A stretch of DNA of 64,000 bases from Steroidobacteraceae bacterium (lineage in GTDB: Bacteria > Pseudomonadota > Gammaproteobacteria > Steroidobacterales > Steroidobacteraceae): NCBI GenBank assembly GCA_027531255.1, contig JAPZRU010000017.1, positions 124,001 to 188,000 of the forward strand. Reading direction: 5' to 3'. Of this stretch, positions 23,475-30,973 are shown piece by piece. The notes below the pieces were generated by a model that saw nothing but the letters and a program-made list of their open reading frames with translations, was not told the DNA's origin and did no database searches. The position numbers and the translations under genes are program-made. The first letter of the stretch is position 1. Every line of letters starts with the position of its first letter.

Positions 23475-24395
23475 TCACGCCGCCCGCTCCACGCGATAGC
23501 CGATCCGCGGGAAGTGCACGACCACCGTGCCGCACTTCGGGTCGGTGCGCCGCACCGCGACTTCGTGGAGCTGGAGCGTGAGGAGCTCGCCGTGCACCGG
23601 CACCTTGCCGTAGTCGTCGGGCGTGACGACGACCGCGTCGCCGACCGCGAGGCCGAGCGCGTCCGCCGGATCGACGCCCTGCCCGGGTTCGGGCTCGGAC
23701 GCCCGGGCGATCGCGTGCGCTTCGGCGGCCGTCATCTCGCGGCGCGTGCCGTGGCCGAGCGCGCGCATCCGCGACTCCCAGTGCGCGAGCCGCGCGTACG
23801 GCGCGAAGATCTCGCCGGCCGTCGGCACGTTGCCGCGGGCCATCCACACCGGGAAGTACGCGTTCACGTCCGCGAGGCCCGGCGCGTCGCCGAGCAGGAA
23901 CGCCCGGCCGTCCGCGAGCTGCTGCTCGACGAGATCTGCCTGCGCGCGCAGCTGCGTCGTCAGGTGCGGGATCTCGGCCTCGAGCACGTCGAAATCCATG
24001 AAATTGAAGAACGCCTTGCGGTCCTTCAGGATCGCGTCGGGCAGGCCGCGCTTGTTGAGTCCCATCGAGAGTCCGGCGCCGGGGTCGAAGAACGCGCGGT
24101 CGCTCCACGCGGACAGCGCGAGCGCGAGGCCGCGATGGCCGCCCGGGAACAGCGTGGGCGTCGGGCAGCGCCGCTCCAGCTCGACCGCGATCAGCTTCGT
24201 GTCGCAGTAGACGTCGGCGCCGACCTGCAGCACGGGCGTCTTGCGGTAGCCGCCGGTCAGCGCGGTCAGGTCCGGCTTCGGCATCACGAGCGGGATCTCG
24301 ACGGACCGCCACGCGAGGCCCTTCAGGCCCAGCATCAGCCGCGCCTTCTCGGCGAACGGCGAGAGATCGAAATGGTGCAGGATCAGCTCGGCCAC
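23475..24395 (-). CDS. Glutathione S-transferase-like protein with C-terminal extension (copy 2)
   Basis: Paralogue of the protein at 21792, 306 residues, with HHFDLSPFAEKARLMLG, GGYRKTPVLQVGADVYCD and the matching tail RRTDPKCGTVVVHFPRIGYR. It is first in the leftward three-GST operon and begins with GTG. The upstream promoter has -10 TATAGT (24443-24448) and -35 TGTTTT (24466-24471) on the minus strand, 17 bases apart, overlapping operator C. Two copies of an extended GST in one operon may form a heterodimer or act on stereoisomers, which is speculation. Confidence 0.86.
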   Translation of the reverse strand: MAELILHHFDLSPFAEKARLMLGLKGLAWRSVEIPLVMPKPDLTALTGGYRKTPVLQVGADVYCDTKLIAVELERRCPTPTLFPGGHRGLALALSAWSDRAFFDPGAGLSMGLNKRGLPDAILKDRKAFFNFMDFDVLEAEIPHLTTQLRAQADLVEQQLADGRAFLLGDAPGLADVNAYFPVWMARGNVPTAGEIFAPYARLAHWESRMRALGHGTRREMTAAEAHAIARASEPEPGQGVDPADALGLAVGDAVVVTPDDYGKVPVHGELLTLQLHEVAVRRTDPKCGTVVVHFPRIGYRVERAA

Positions 24396-24442
24396 CGGTT
24401 GTCCCCCGCCCGGAGCGGCCGCGACGGCCGACCTTCGCCTCG

Positions 24443-24511
24443 ACTATAGCGACGGCACTCCGAAAAAAACAGTCAGGCTTGTTTCTTTCTCGGCGACCGG
24501 CTCCCTATAAT
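24443..24511. promoter_or_regulatory. Divergent promoters with operator C (GST operon / Rieske oxygenase operon)
   Basis: Leftward: -35 TGTTTT (24466-24471) and -10 TATAGT (24443-24448), 17-base spacer. Rightward: a perfect -10 TATAAT at 24506-24511 preceded by a TTTCTTT region about 17 bases upstream. Between and over both -35 regions lies AAACAGTCA-GGCT-TGTTTCTTT (about 24467-24488), one exact half of the island palindrome. A single protein bound here could control both operons. Confidence 0.6.
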
Positions 24512-24539
24512 CGGCGGGGTCCAAGCCGGAGGATTGCGC

Positions 24540-25751
24540 ATGCTCGACAGCTCGATCGTCGAACGCCACCTGGCCGGGATGCGCTACGAGTTCGAGCGCA
24601 CCACCCCGCCCGACGGCTTCCCGCAGCTGCCGATGATCCCGGCCGGCCGCTACACCGACCCGGCATTCCTCGCGCTGGAGCGCGAGCACCTCTGGAAGAA
24701 GGCCTGGCTGTACGCATGCCACCTCGACGAGGTCGGGAACCCCGGCGATTTCCTGCTGTGGACGCGCACCGGTTCGCCCATCGTGATCGTACACGGCAAG
24801 GACGGCGTGATTCGCGCGTTCTACAACAGCTGTCGCCACCGCGGCGCGCCCATCGTGCAGACCGAGTGCGGCCACGTCGACGGCTTCGTCTGCAAGTACC
24901 ACGGCTGGACCTACGGCCTCGACGGCAAGCTGGTCAACCTGCGCGACAGGCGCGACTTCCCCAACCTCGACATGAGCGCGTATCCGCTGAACGCGGTGCG
25001 CTGCGAGCGGCTCGGCAACTGGATCTTCGTCAACGAGGACCCGCAGGCCGAGCCGCTGCTCGAGCACCTGAAGCCGATCCCGGGGTACCTCGCGGAGATC
25101 CGGCCGCACGAGACGCGCTTCGTGCACAAGAAGTCCTACCACGTGAAGTGCAACGTGAAGGTGCTGCTCGACGCGTTCCTGGAGGTCTACCACCTCAAGT
25201 CGATCCACCAGAACACGGTGGACCGCTTCCTGGACCACCGCGGCACGACTATCTCGCTGTGGCCGCACGGCCACTCGTACATGCTGACCCCGAACCGGCG
25301 GCCCGACTGGGAAGACCCGGGCACGAAGGGCATGCCGAAGCTGCCGACGAACGAGATGATCGCGAAGAACAATCCCTCGTTCCACTTCTACCCGAATCTC
25401 GTCACGCCGGTCGCGGACAGCGGCATCCCGTTCATCCTGTTCTGGCCGAAGGGCGAGCGCGAGATGGAGATCGAGGTGCAGTGGTTCTCGCCGGACTGGG
25501 GCGACGGCCCGCTGCACCCGCTGTGGGAGAAGCGGATCGAGAACTTCGAACGGATCCTCTACGAAGACACGCAGTTCGCCGAGCAGATCCAGGTGTCCGT
25601 CGAGTCGCCGGGCTTCAAGGGCATGAACCTGAACTACCAGGAGCGGCGCATCTACCACTGGCACGAGGAGCTCGACCGCCGGATCGGCGTCGAGCGCATC
25701 CCGGCGCACCTGCGCGTCGAGCCGCTGCTCGGGGCCTACGTTGCAGCGTGA
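24540..25751 (+). CDS. Rieske non-haem iron oxygenase, alpha subunit-like (1)
   Basis: Ring-hydroxylating type oxygenase of 403 residues. The Rieske domain has CRHRGAPIVQ and, 18 residues on, CKYHGWTYG for the [2Fe-2S] cluster; the catalytic domain has DAFLEVYHLKSIHQNT with the two histidines of the 2-His-1-Asp iron site. The ATG at 24540 follows GGAGG by 7 bases; a TTG two codons earlier is in frame. No beta subunit is adjacent. It is the first gene of a rightward operon with a ketosynthase/DUF35 fusion, a thiolase and an AhpD-like gene, and probably uses the ferredoxin at 17333. Confidence 0.95.
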   Translation: MLDSSIVERHLAGMRYEFERTTPPDGFPQLPMIPAGRYTDPAFLALEREHLWKKAWLYACHLDEVGNPGDFLLWTRTGSPIVIVHGKDGVIRAFYNSCRHRGAPIVQTECGHVDGFVCKYHGWTYGLDGKLVNLRDRRDFPNLDMSAYPLNAVRCERLGNWIFVNEDPQAEPLLEHLKPIPGYLAEIRPHETRFVHKKSYHVKCNVKVLLDAFLEVYHLKSIHQNTVDRFLDHRGTTISLWPHGHSYMLTPNRRPDWEDPGTKGMPKLPTNEMIAKNNPSFHFYPNLVTPVADSGIPFILFWPKGEREMEIEVQWFSPDWGDGPLHPLWEKRIENFERILYEDTQFAEQIQVSVESPGFKGMNLNYQERRIYHWHEELDRRIGVERIPAHLRVEPLLGAYVAA

Positions 25752-25784
25752 GGCGCGCATGACCGCCCTCCGCCGGGGCCGCGC

Positions 25785-27215
25785 GTGAGCGGCCGCGGCC
25801 TCTCGACCTGGGGCGCGTACCTACCGCGCGCGCGGCTCGAGCGCACGGCGATCGCGCAGGCGCTCGGCTGGATGTCGCAGGGCAGGTCCCGGACGCGGGG
25901 CACGCGCAGCTACTGCAACTGGGACGAAGACGCGCTGACGATGGCGGTCGAGGCCGCGCGCGACTGCTTCGGCGCGCGGGCGCGGCGCGTGGACGCCGTG
26001 ACGCTCGCTTCGACCACCCTGCCGTTCGCGGACCGCAGCAACGCCGGCCTCGTCGCCGGCGCGCTCACGCTCGACGACCGGTGCCGCACCGCCGACGCCG
26101 CGGGCTCGCTGCGCGCCGGCACGAGCGCGCTGCGCGCCGCGCTCGAGGGCGAAGGCCTGGCGCTCGTGGTCGCCTCCGACGCGCGAGCCGCAAAGCCCGC
26201 GAGTCCCCAGGAGCAGGCCTACGGCCACGGCGCGTGCGCGCTGCTGGTCGGCCCGGCCGACGCCGCCGAGTACCTCGGCGGCGAGTCGCGCACCGCGGAC
26301 TTCGTCGATCACTACCGCGAGGCGGGCGTCGACTTCGACTACGCGCTCGAGGAGCGCTGGATCCGCGACGAGGGCTACGCGAAGCTCGTCCCGCCGGTCG
26401 TGAAGGCGGCGCTCGCGCGCGCGGGCGTCGAACCGGCGGGCGTCGCGCAGTTCGTGTTCCCGGCGGCGCACTCGCACGGGCGCAAGCTCGCGCAGACGCT
26501 CGGCATGCCCGAGTCCGCCGCGGCGGAGCCGCTGGCCGACGGTTGCGGCGACACCGGCACCGCTCATCCGCTGCTGATGCTGGCGCAGGCCCTGGAGCGC
26601 GCCCGGCCCGGGGACGTCCTCGTCGTCGTCGGCTTCGGCCAGGGCGTCGATGCGCTGGTGTTCCGGGCCGCCCCGGGGATCGAGTCGGCGCGCCCCGCGC
26701 GCGGCGTGTCCGGCGCGCTCGCCGCCGGGCGGGCCGACGGCGCGTACGTGCGCTATCTTTCGCACTCCGGGCTGCTCGCGCTGGACTTCGGCATGCGCGC
26801 GGAGCGCGACAGCCGCACCGCGCAGAGCGTGGCGTGGCGCAAGCGGCTCGACGTGACCGGCTTCGTCGGCGGCCGCTGCACCGCGTGCGGCACCGTGCAG
26901 TTCCCGCGTTCGCGCGCCTGCGTGAACCCGGACTGCCGAGCCTTCGACACCCAGGAGGCGCACGGGCTCGCAGAAGTGCGCGGACGCGTCAAGACCTTCA
27001 CCGAGGACTGGCTCGCGTACAGTCCGAGCCCGCCGCACGTCTACGGCAACGTCGAACTGGACGGCGGTGGCAACGTGTTCATCGAGTTCACGGACGTGGG
27101 GGCAGGCGAGCTCGGCGTCGGCACGCCGGTGCGCTTCGCGTGGCGCATGAAGGACGTCGACCGCGTCCGCGGCTTCCGGCGCTACTTCTGGAAAGCGACG
27201 CTCGCGAGGACCTGA
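25785..27215 (+). CDS. Ketoacyl synthase III/HMG-CoA synthase-like domain fused to zinc ribbon and DUF35 OB fold
   Basis: A 476-residue fusion. Residues 1 to about 330 are a thiolase-superfamily domain of the HMG-CoA synthase/KAS III type; a zinc ribbon with Cys365, Cys368, Cys379 and Cys384 follows, then a DUF35 OB fold (VRGRVKTFTEDWLAYSPSP, VYGNVELDGGGNVFIEF). Where catalytic Cys is expected the chain reads ADAAGSLRAGTSAL, without Cys, so condensation by the usual route is doubtful. DUF35 proteins bind thiolase-like partners and CoA substrates, as in the steroid aldolase Ltp2-ChsH2. The next gene is such a thiolase, 2 bases downstream. Likely a CoA-binding partner or aldolase part. Confidence 0.88.
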   Translation: MSGRGLSTWGAYLPRARLERTAIAQALGWMSQGRSRTRGTRSYCNWDEDALTMAVEAARDCFGARARRVDAVTLASTTLPFADRSNAGLVAGALTLDDRCRTADAAGSLRAGTSALRAALEGEGLALVVASDARAAKPASPQEQAYGHGACALLVGPADAAEYLGGESRTADFVDHYREAGVDFDYALEERWIRDEGYAKLVPPVVKAALARAGVEPAGVAQFVFPAAHSHGRKLAQTLGMPESAAAEPLADGCGDTGTAHPLLMLAQALERARPGDVLVVVGFGQGVDALVFRAAPGIESARPARGVSGALAAGRADGAYVRYLSHSGLLALDFGMRAERDSRTAQSVAWRKRLDVTGFVGGRCTACGTVQFPRSRACVNPDCRAFDTQEAHGLAEVRGRVKTFTEDWLAYSPSPPHVYGNVELDGGGNVFIEFTDVGAGELGVGTPVRFAWRMKDVDRVRGFRRYFWKATLART

Positions 27216-27217
27216 AC

Positions 27218-28420
27218 TTGGCCCACGGCATCCGCGACAAGGTGGCGATCCTCGGCATGGGCTGCTCGCGCTTCGGGGAGCGCTGGGACGCGGGACCCGA
27301 CGACCTGATGGTCGAGGCCTTCAAGGAGGCGCTCGCCGACGCGGGCCTCGAGCGCGACCGCATCGAGGCGGCGTGGCTCGGCGTGTTCTACCAGGAGCAG
27401 AGCACCTCGAAGTCGGGCCTGCCGCTGTCGATGGCGCTGCGGCTGCCGAACGTACCGGTCACGCGCGTCGAGAACCTCTGCGCGACCGGCACCGAGGCGC
27501 TGCGCGGCGCGGCCTATGCGGTGGCCGCGGGCGCCTGCGACGTCGCGCTCGCGATGGGCGTCGAGAAGCTGAAGGACACCGGCTTCGCGGGCCTGCCCGA
27601 GCGCACGAAGGGCACTTTCGAGGATCTGTGGCAGCCGGGCTTCACGCCGCCGGGCGCGTTCGCGCAGCTCGGCGCGGCCTACGCGGCCAAGCACGGCCTG
27701 CCGATGGACGAGCTGAAGCGCGCGATGGCGCACGTCTCGTGGAAGAGCCACGAGAACGCCGCGCTGAACCCGAAGGCGCACCTGCGCAACCGCATCACGG
27801 TCGAGCAGGCGCTGAACGCGCCGATGGTCGCCTACCCGCTCGGCACCTACGACTGCTGCGGCGTCTCCGACGGCGCGGCCTGCGCGATCGTCACCACGCC
27901 CGAGATCGCGCGCAGCCTCGGGAAGCGCGACCTCGTCACGATCAAGGCGCTGCAGCTCGCGCCCTCGAACGGCGTCGAGATGGGCCACGCGAGCTGGGAC
28001 GGCGCGCACACGCCGACCACGCGGATCGCCGCGGCGAAGGCCTACGCCGAGGCGGGCGTGCAGGACCCACGCGCCGAGCTGTCGCTGATCGAGGTGCACG
28101 ACTGCTTCTCGATCACCGAGCTGGTGCTCATGGAGGACCTCGGCCTCTCCGAACCGGGCCGGGCCGCGTTCGACGTGCGCGACGGCCGCTACGATCGCGA
28201 CGGCGCGATCCCGTGCCAGGTGGACGGCGGCCTGAAGTGCTTCGGGCACCCGGTCGGCGCCTCGGGCCTGCGCATGGTCTACGAGGTCTATACGCAGCTG
28301 CTCGGCCGCGCGGGCGCGCGCCAGCTGTCGAGCCCGACGCTCGGGCTCACCCACAATCTCGGCGGCATCCCGAACCGGAACGTCGCCAGCATCTCGATCC
28401 TCGGGCTGCACGCGGCCTGA
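27218..28420 (+). CDS. Thiolase family protein, SCP-x/Ltp2-like
   Basis: Thiolase-fold enzyme of 400 residues: GMGCSRFGERWD at the start, a catalytic-type Cys88 in ENLCATGTEALRG, HDCFSITELVLMEDLGL and the GHPVGASGLRM loop with the active-site His. The sterol carrier protein-x group performs thiolysis of branched-chain 3-oxoacyl-CoA or, in Ltp2, retro-aldol cleavage of a 17-hydroxy steroid side chain. TTG at 27218 is the best start because GCGAGGA lies 7 bases upstream and the previous stop is 2 bases before. Together with the DUF35 fusion it likely removes a short side chain as acyl-CoA. Inference only. Confidence 0.9.
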   Translation: MAHGIRDKVAILGMGCSRFGERWDAGPDDLMVEAFKEALADAGLERDRIEAAWLGVFYQEQSTSKSGLPLSMALRLPNVPVTRVENLCATGTEALRGAAYAVAAGACDVALAMGVEKLKDTGFAGLPERTKGTFEDLWQPGFTPPGAFAQLGAAYAAKHGLPMDELKRAMAHVSWKSHENAALNPKAHLRNRITVEQALNAPMVAYPLGTYDCCGVSDGAACAIVTTPEIARSLGKRDLVTIKALQLAPSNGVEMGHASWDGAHTPTTRIAAAKAYAEAGVQDPRAELSLIEVHDCFSITELVLMEDLGLSEPGRAAFDVRDGRYDRDGAIPCQVDGGLKCFGHPVGASGLRMVYEVYTQLLGRAGARQLSSPTLGLTHNLGGIPNRNVASISILGLHAA

Positions 28421-28482
28421 GCCGCGCCGCGAGCCCGCGGACGAACGTCCACGGACCAGGCGAACCAGAGGGGGACACGACG

Positions 28483-29058
28483 ATGGCCGACACGCTCTTC
28501 ACACGCATCCCGCGGGACCAGCTGCCCGAGCAGTTCCACCTCGCGTGGGACACGCTGAACGGACTCACCGGCGAGCCGACGTTCGTCGAGGTGTTCGCGC
28601 AGAACCCCGAGATGCTCGACTTCGTGATGAACAAGTTCTACGGGCCGGTCTTCTTCGGCGGCCAGGTCGACAACCGCTACAAGCAGCTCGCACGACTGAA
28701 GCTCTCGCTCGTGCACGGCTGCCGCACCTGCAACCAGCAGAACGTGCCCGGCGCGCTCGCGGCCGGGATCGCGCAGGCGCAGGTCGACGCGATGGACGAC
28801 TTCGAGAACGGCCCGTTCACCGACGCCGAGAAGGCGGTGATCGCCTACGCGGGCGAGGTCGCACTGACGAATCCCGGCGGCGAGATGACGCCCGCGCTGT
28901 TCCAGCGGCTGCGCCGGTACTTCAGCGAGGCCGACATCCTCGAACTCGGCACCGCGATGGCGATCATCTCCGGCATGGCGAAGCTGAGCTTCGTGCTGAA
29001 CCTCGTCGAGAAGGAAACCTACTGCCCGTTCGTGCCCCGCGCGAGCGCGGCCGCCTGA
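28483..29058 (+). CDS. AhpD/carboxymuconolactone decarboxylase-like protein
   Basis: All-helical protein of 191 residues with the CMD/AhpD redox or metal motif SLVHGCRTCNQQN (CxxC) at about 78-90. AhpD-type proteins act as peroxidases or peroxiredoxin partners; CMD-type proteins decarboxylate a lactone in protocatechuate breakdown. In this family the CxxC is usually followed by a His, which here is replaced by Gln/Asn, so activity is uncertain. ATG with GAGGGGGACACG upstream. Last complete gene of the rightward operon before the remnant of a receptor gene. Confidence 0.82.
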   Translation: MADTLFTRIPRDQLPEQFHLAWDTLNGLTGEPTFVEVFAQNPEMLDFVMNKFYGPVFFGGQVDNRYKQLARLKLSLVHGCRTCNQQNVPGALAAGIAQAQVDAMDDFENGPFTDAEKAVIAYAGEVALTNPGGEMTPALFQRLRRYFSEADILELGTAMAIISGMAKLSFVLNLVEKETYCPFVPRASAAA

Positions 29059-29082
29059 CCGCCGGCGTCGCCCACGGGCCGC

Positions 29083-29520
29083 GGCGGGTTCCCCAGCTCG
29101 CCGCCGCCCGCGCCGGGCCTCGGCACCTACGGCTGCGCGGGGCTGTTCGGCCCCGTCTGCCAGACGATCAACCCGCGCTGGCGCCACAGCCTGCGCGCGG
29201 CCTGGCGCCTGCCGTTCGACGTGACCAAGGTGCTGACGTGGCGCCACCTCGGCTCGGTGGACCTCGACAACAACGGCGGCGACCCGCTGCTGGCCTCGTT
29301 AACCGACGCGGCCGGCAACACGGTGCAGAACCGCTTCAACCCGAGCATCGGGTCGTACAGCCACTTCGACCTCGCCGCCACCTGGGACGCGCGTGACAAC
29401 CTGGAGCTGCGGCTCGGCGTCAACGACCTGCTCGACGACGACCCGCCGCTCGTCTCGAGCGAGCTGACGTCCGGCGGCGCCGCGAACACCTGCGAGGTCT
29501 ACGATCCGTACGGTCGGCAC
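29083..29520 (+). pseudogene. Remnant of a TonB-dependent receptor gene (C-terminal tail)
   Basis: The reading frame encodes about 145 residues of the last barrel strands of a TonB receptor: GLGTYGCAGLFGPVCQTINP, then WRHSLRAAWRLPFD, SYSHFDLAATWDARDNLELR and LGVNDLLDDDPPL. There is no start codon or signal peptide in frame, and about 600-700 N-terminal residues are missing. The frame stays open through the end of the barrel but loses the usual final aromatic strand, running into A/T-rich promoter sequence. It is a decayed copy left by a deletion or by an insertion of the downstream cassette. Whether it derives from a relative of the receptor at base 1 cannot be tested because that C-terminus is outside the window. 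Confidence 0.75.
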
Positions 29521-29523
29521 CGG

Positions 29524-29571
29524 AAAAAGTCAGTCCTGACTGTTTCTTTGCGGCCAGCGGTTGCCTATATT
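29524..29571 (+). promoter_or_regulatory. Promoter with operator D of the second Rieske oxygenase
   Basis: AAAAAGTCA-GTCC-TGACTGTTT (29524-29545) is the most perfect copy of the island palindrome. A TGTTTCTTT region is followed about 16 bases later by TATATT (29566-29571), a good -10. The operator therefore covers the -35 of the promoter of the gene at 29615. The layout repeats that of the rightward promoter at 24.5 kb. Confidence 0.6.
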
Positions 29572-29614
29572 GTCTGGAAATGTGCAGCCGGCGCCGAGCC
29601 GCAGAGGTCAGCCC

Positions 29615-30973
29615 ATGTTCGACTACAAGCAGCCGTACGTCCTGAACCCCGACGCGCCCGCCGACCGCCTGGATGCGAAGCGTCCGCCGGTCGACAACGG
29701 CCTCGAGGTCGTGGACCCCGCGCGCTACTACTCGCGCGAGTTCATGGACAAGGAGTGGAAGCATCTCTGGCCGCGCATCTGGCTGCTGGCCGGCGTGACG
29801 GCCGACATCCCCGAGGCCGGCGACTACTTCCGGTTCGACCACGGCCACGAGAGCATCATCGTCGTGCGACAGGAGGACGGCGGGATCAAGGCCTTCTTCA
29901 ACGTCTGCTCGCACCGCGGCAACCCGATCGCGCTGAACGAGCACGGCAGCGTCGCGAAGTTCACCTGCCCTTTCCACGCCTGGAAGTTCTGCATCGACGG
30001 CAAGCTCGACTGCATCACCGACGAGCAGAGCTTCCACCCGCAGCTGGTCGCGCACCGGCCGGGCCTCACGGAAGTGCGCTGCGACACGATCGGCGGCCTG
30101 ATCTTCGTGAACCTGGACGGCAAGGCGCCGAAGCTTTCGGACTGGATCGGCCTGCCGCCCGGTTACCTCGAGAACTACGAGATCGACAAGATGCACGTCG
30201 TGCGCCACATGCGCACGGAGTGGCTGGCGAACTGGAAGACCGGCGCTGACGCGTTCTACGAGACCTACCACCTGCCCCACATCCACCCGCAGACGCAGGG
30301 CGTGATGGAGGACTACTCGCAGTACGACCTCTACCCGAACGGTTTCTCGCGCATGATCGTGCCGATCTGCACGAAGAGCCACCGCGTCGATGACCAGGAC
30401 ACGGTCGATGCCGGCCTGCAGTACATGATGATGGAAGCCGGCATGGACCCGGCCGAGTTCACGGGCACGGCGCGGGACGTGCGCAAGGCGGTGCAGCAGG
30501 CCAAGCGCGAGCGCGCGAAGCGCCTCGGCCTCACGCACTACGACAAGTTCACCGACAGCCAGCTGACCGACAGCTGGGCGACCGGCATCTTCCCGAACAC
30601 GCAGATGGGGCTCCACCCCGAGGGCGTGTTCATCATGCGCTTCGTCCCGCACCCGACCGACCCGGAGCGCTTCTATTACGACAACATCACCATGGTCCGG
30701 TACGTCCCGGACCCGAACTATTCGGTCCCCGGCTGGATGGGCCTGCCGAAGGACACGGACGTGACGGGCGCGACGCGTCCGCCGGTGGAAAGCCACGGCG
30801 CCGGGCAGCGCGCCGACCTCGGCGAGGTGCTGAACCAGGACGTGGACCTGGTCGAGGCGGTGCAGCACGGCATCCGGTCGCGGGGCTTCCGCGGCCCGAT
30901 CTGGAGCGAGCAGGAGATGCGCCTGCGGCACTACCACCGCGAGATCGACCGCTACCTCAACGGCGAGAAGTAG
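29615..30973 (+). CDS. Rieske non-haem iron oxygenase, alpha subunit-like (2)
   Basis: A 452-residue Rieske oxygenase. The cluster motif is CSHRGNPIAL and CPFHAWKF; the iron site lies in NWKTGADAFYETYHLPHIHP. It is longer than the first Rieske protein, with an extra C-terminal region from about 270 (AGMDPAEFTGTARDVRKAV and onward), and is not a close copy. Start ATG at 29615 with GCAGAGG upstream. Its own promoter carries the best operator site. Its stop overlaps by 22 bases the end of a gene on the other strand. It probably adds oxygen to another position of the same substrate. Confidence 0.95.
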   Translation: MFDYKQPYVLNPDAPADRLDAKRPPVDNGLEVVDPARYYSREFMDKEWKHLWPRIWLLAGVTADIPEAGDYFRFDHGHESIIVVRQEDGGIKAFFNVCSHRGNPIALNEHGSVAKFTCPFHAWKFCIDGKLDCITDEQSFHPQLVAHRPGLTEVRCDTIGGLIFVNLDGKAPKLSDWIGLPPGYLENYEIDKMHVVRHMRTEWLANWKTGADAFYETYHLPHIHPQTQGVMEDYSQYDLYPNGFSRMIVPICTKSHRVDDQDTVDAGLQYMMMEAGMDPAEFTGTARDVRKAVQQAKRERAKRLGLTHYDKFTDSQLTDSWATGIFPNTQMGLHPEGVFIMRFVPHPTDPERFYYDNITMVRYVPDPNYSVPGWMGLPKDTDVTGATRPPVESHGAGQRADLGEVLNQDVDLVEAVQHGIRSRGFRGPIWSEQEMRLRHYHREIDRYLNGEK

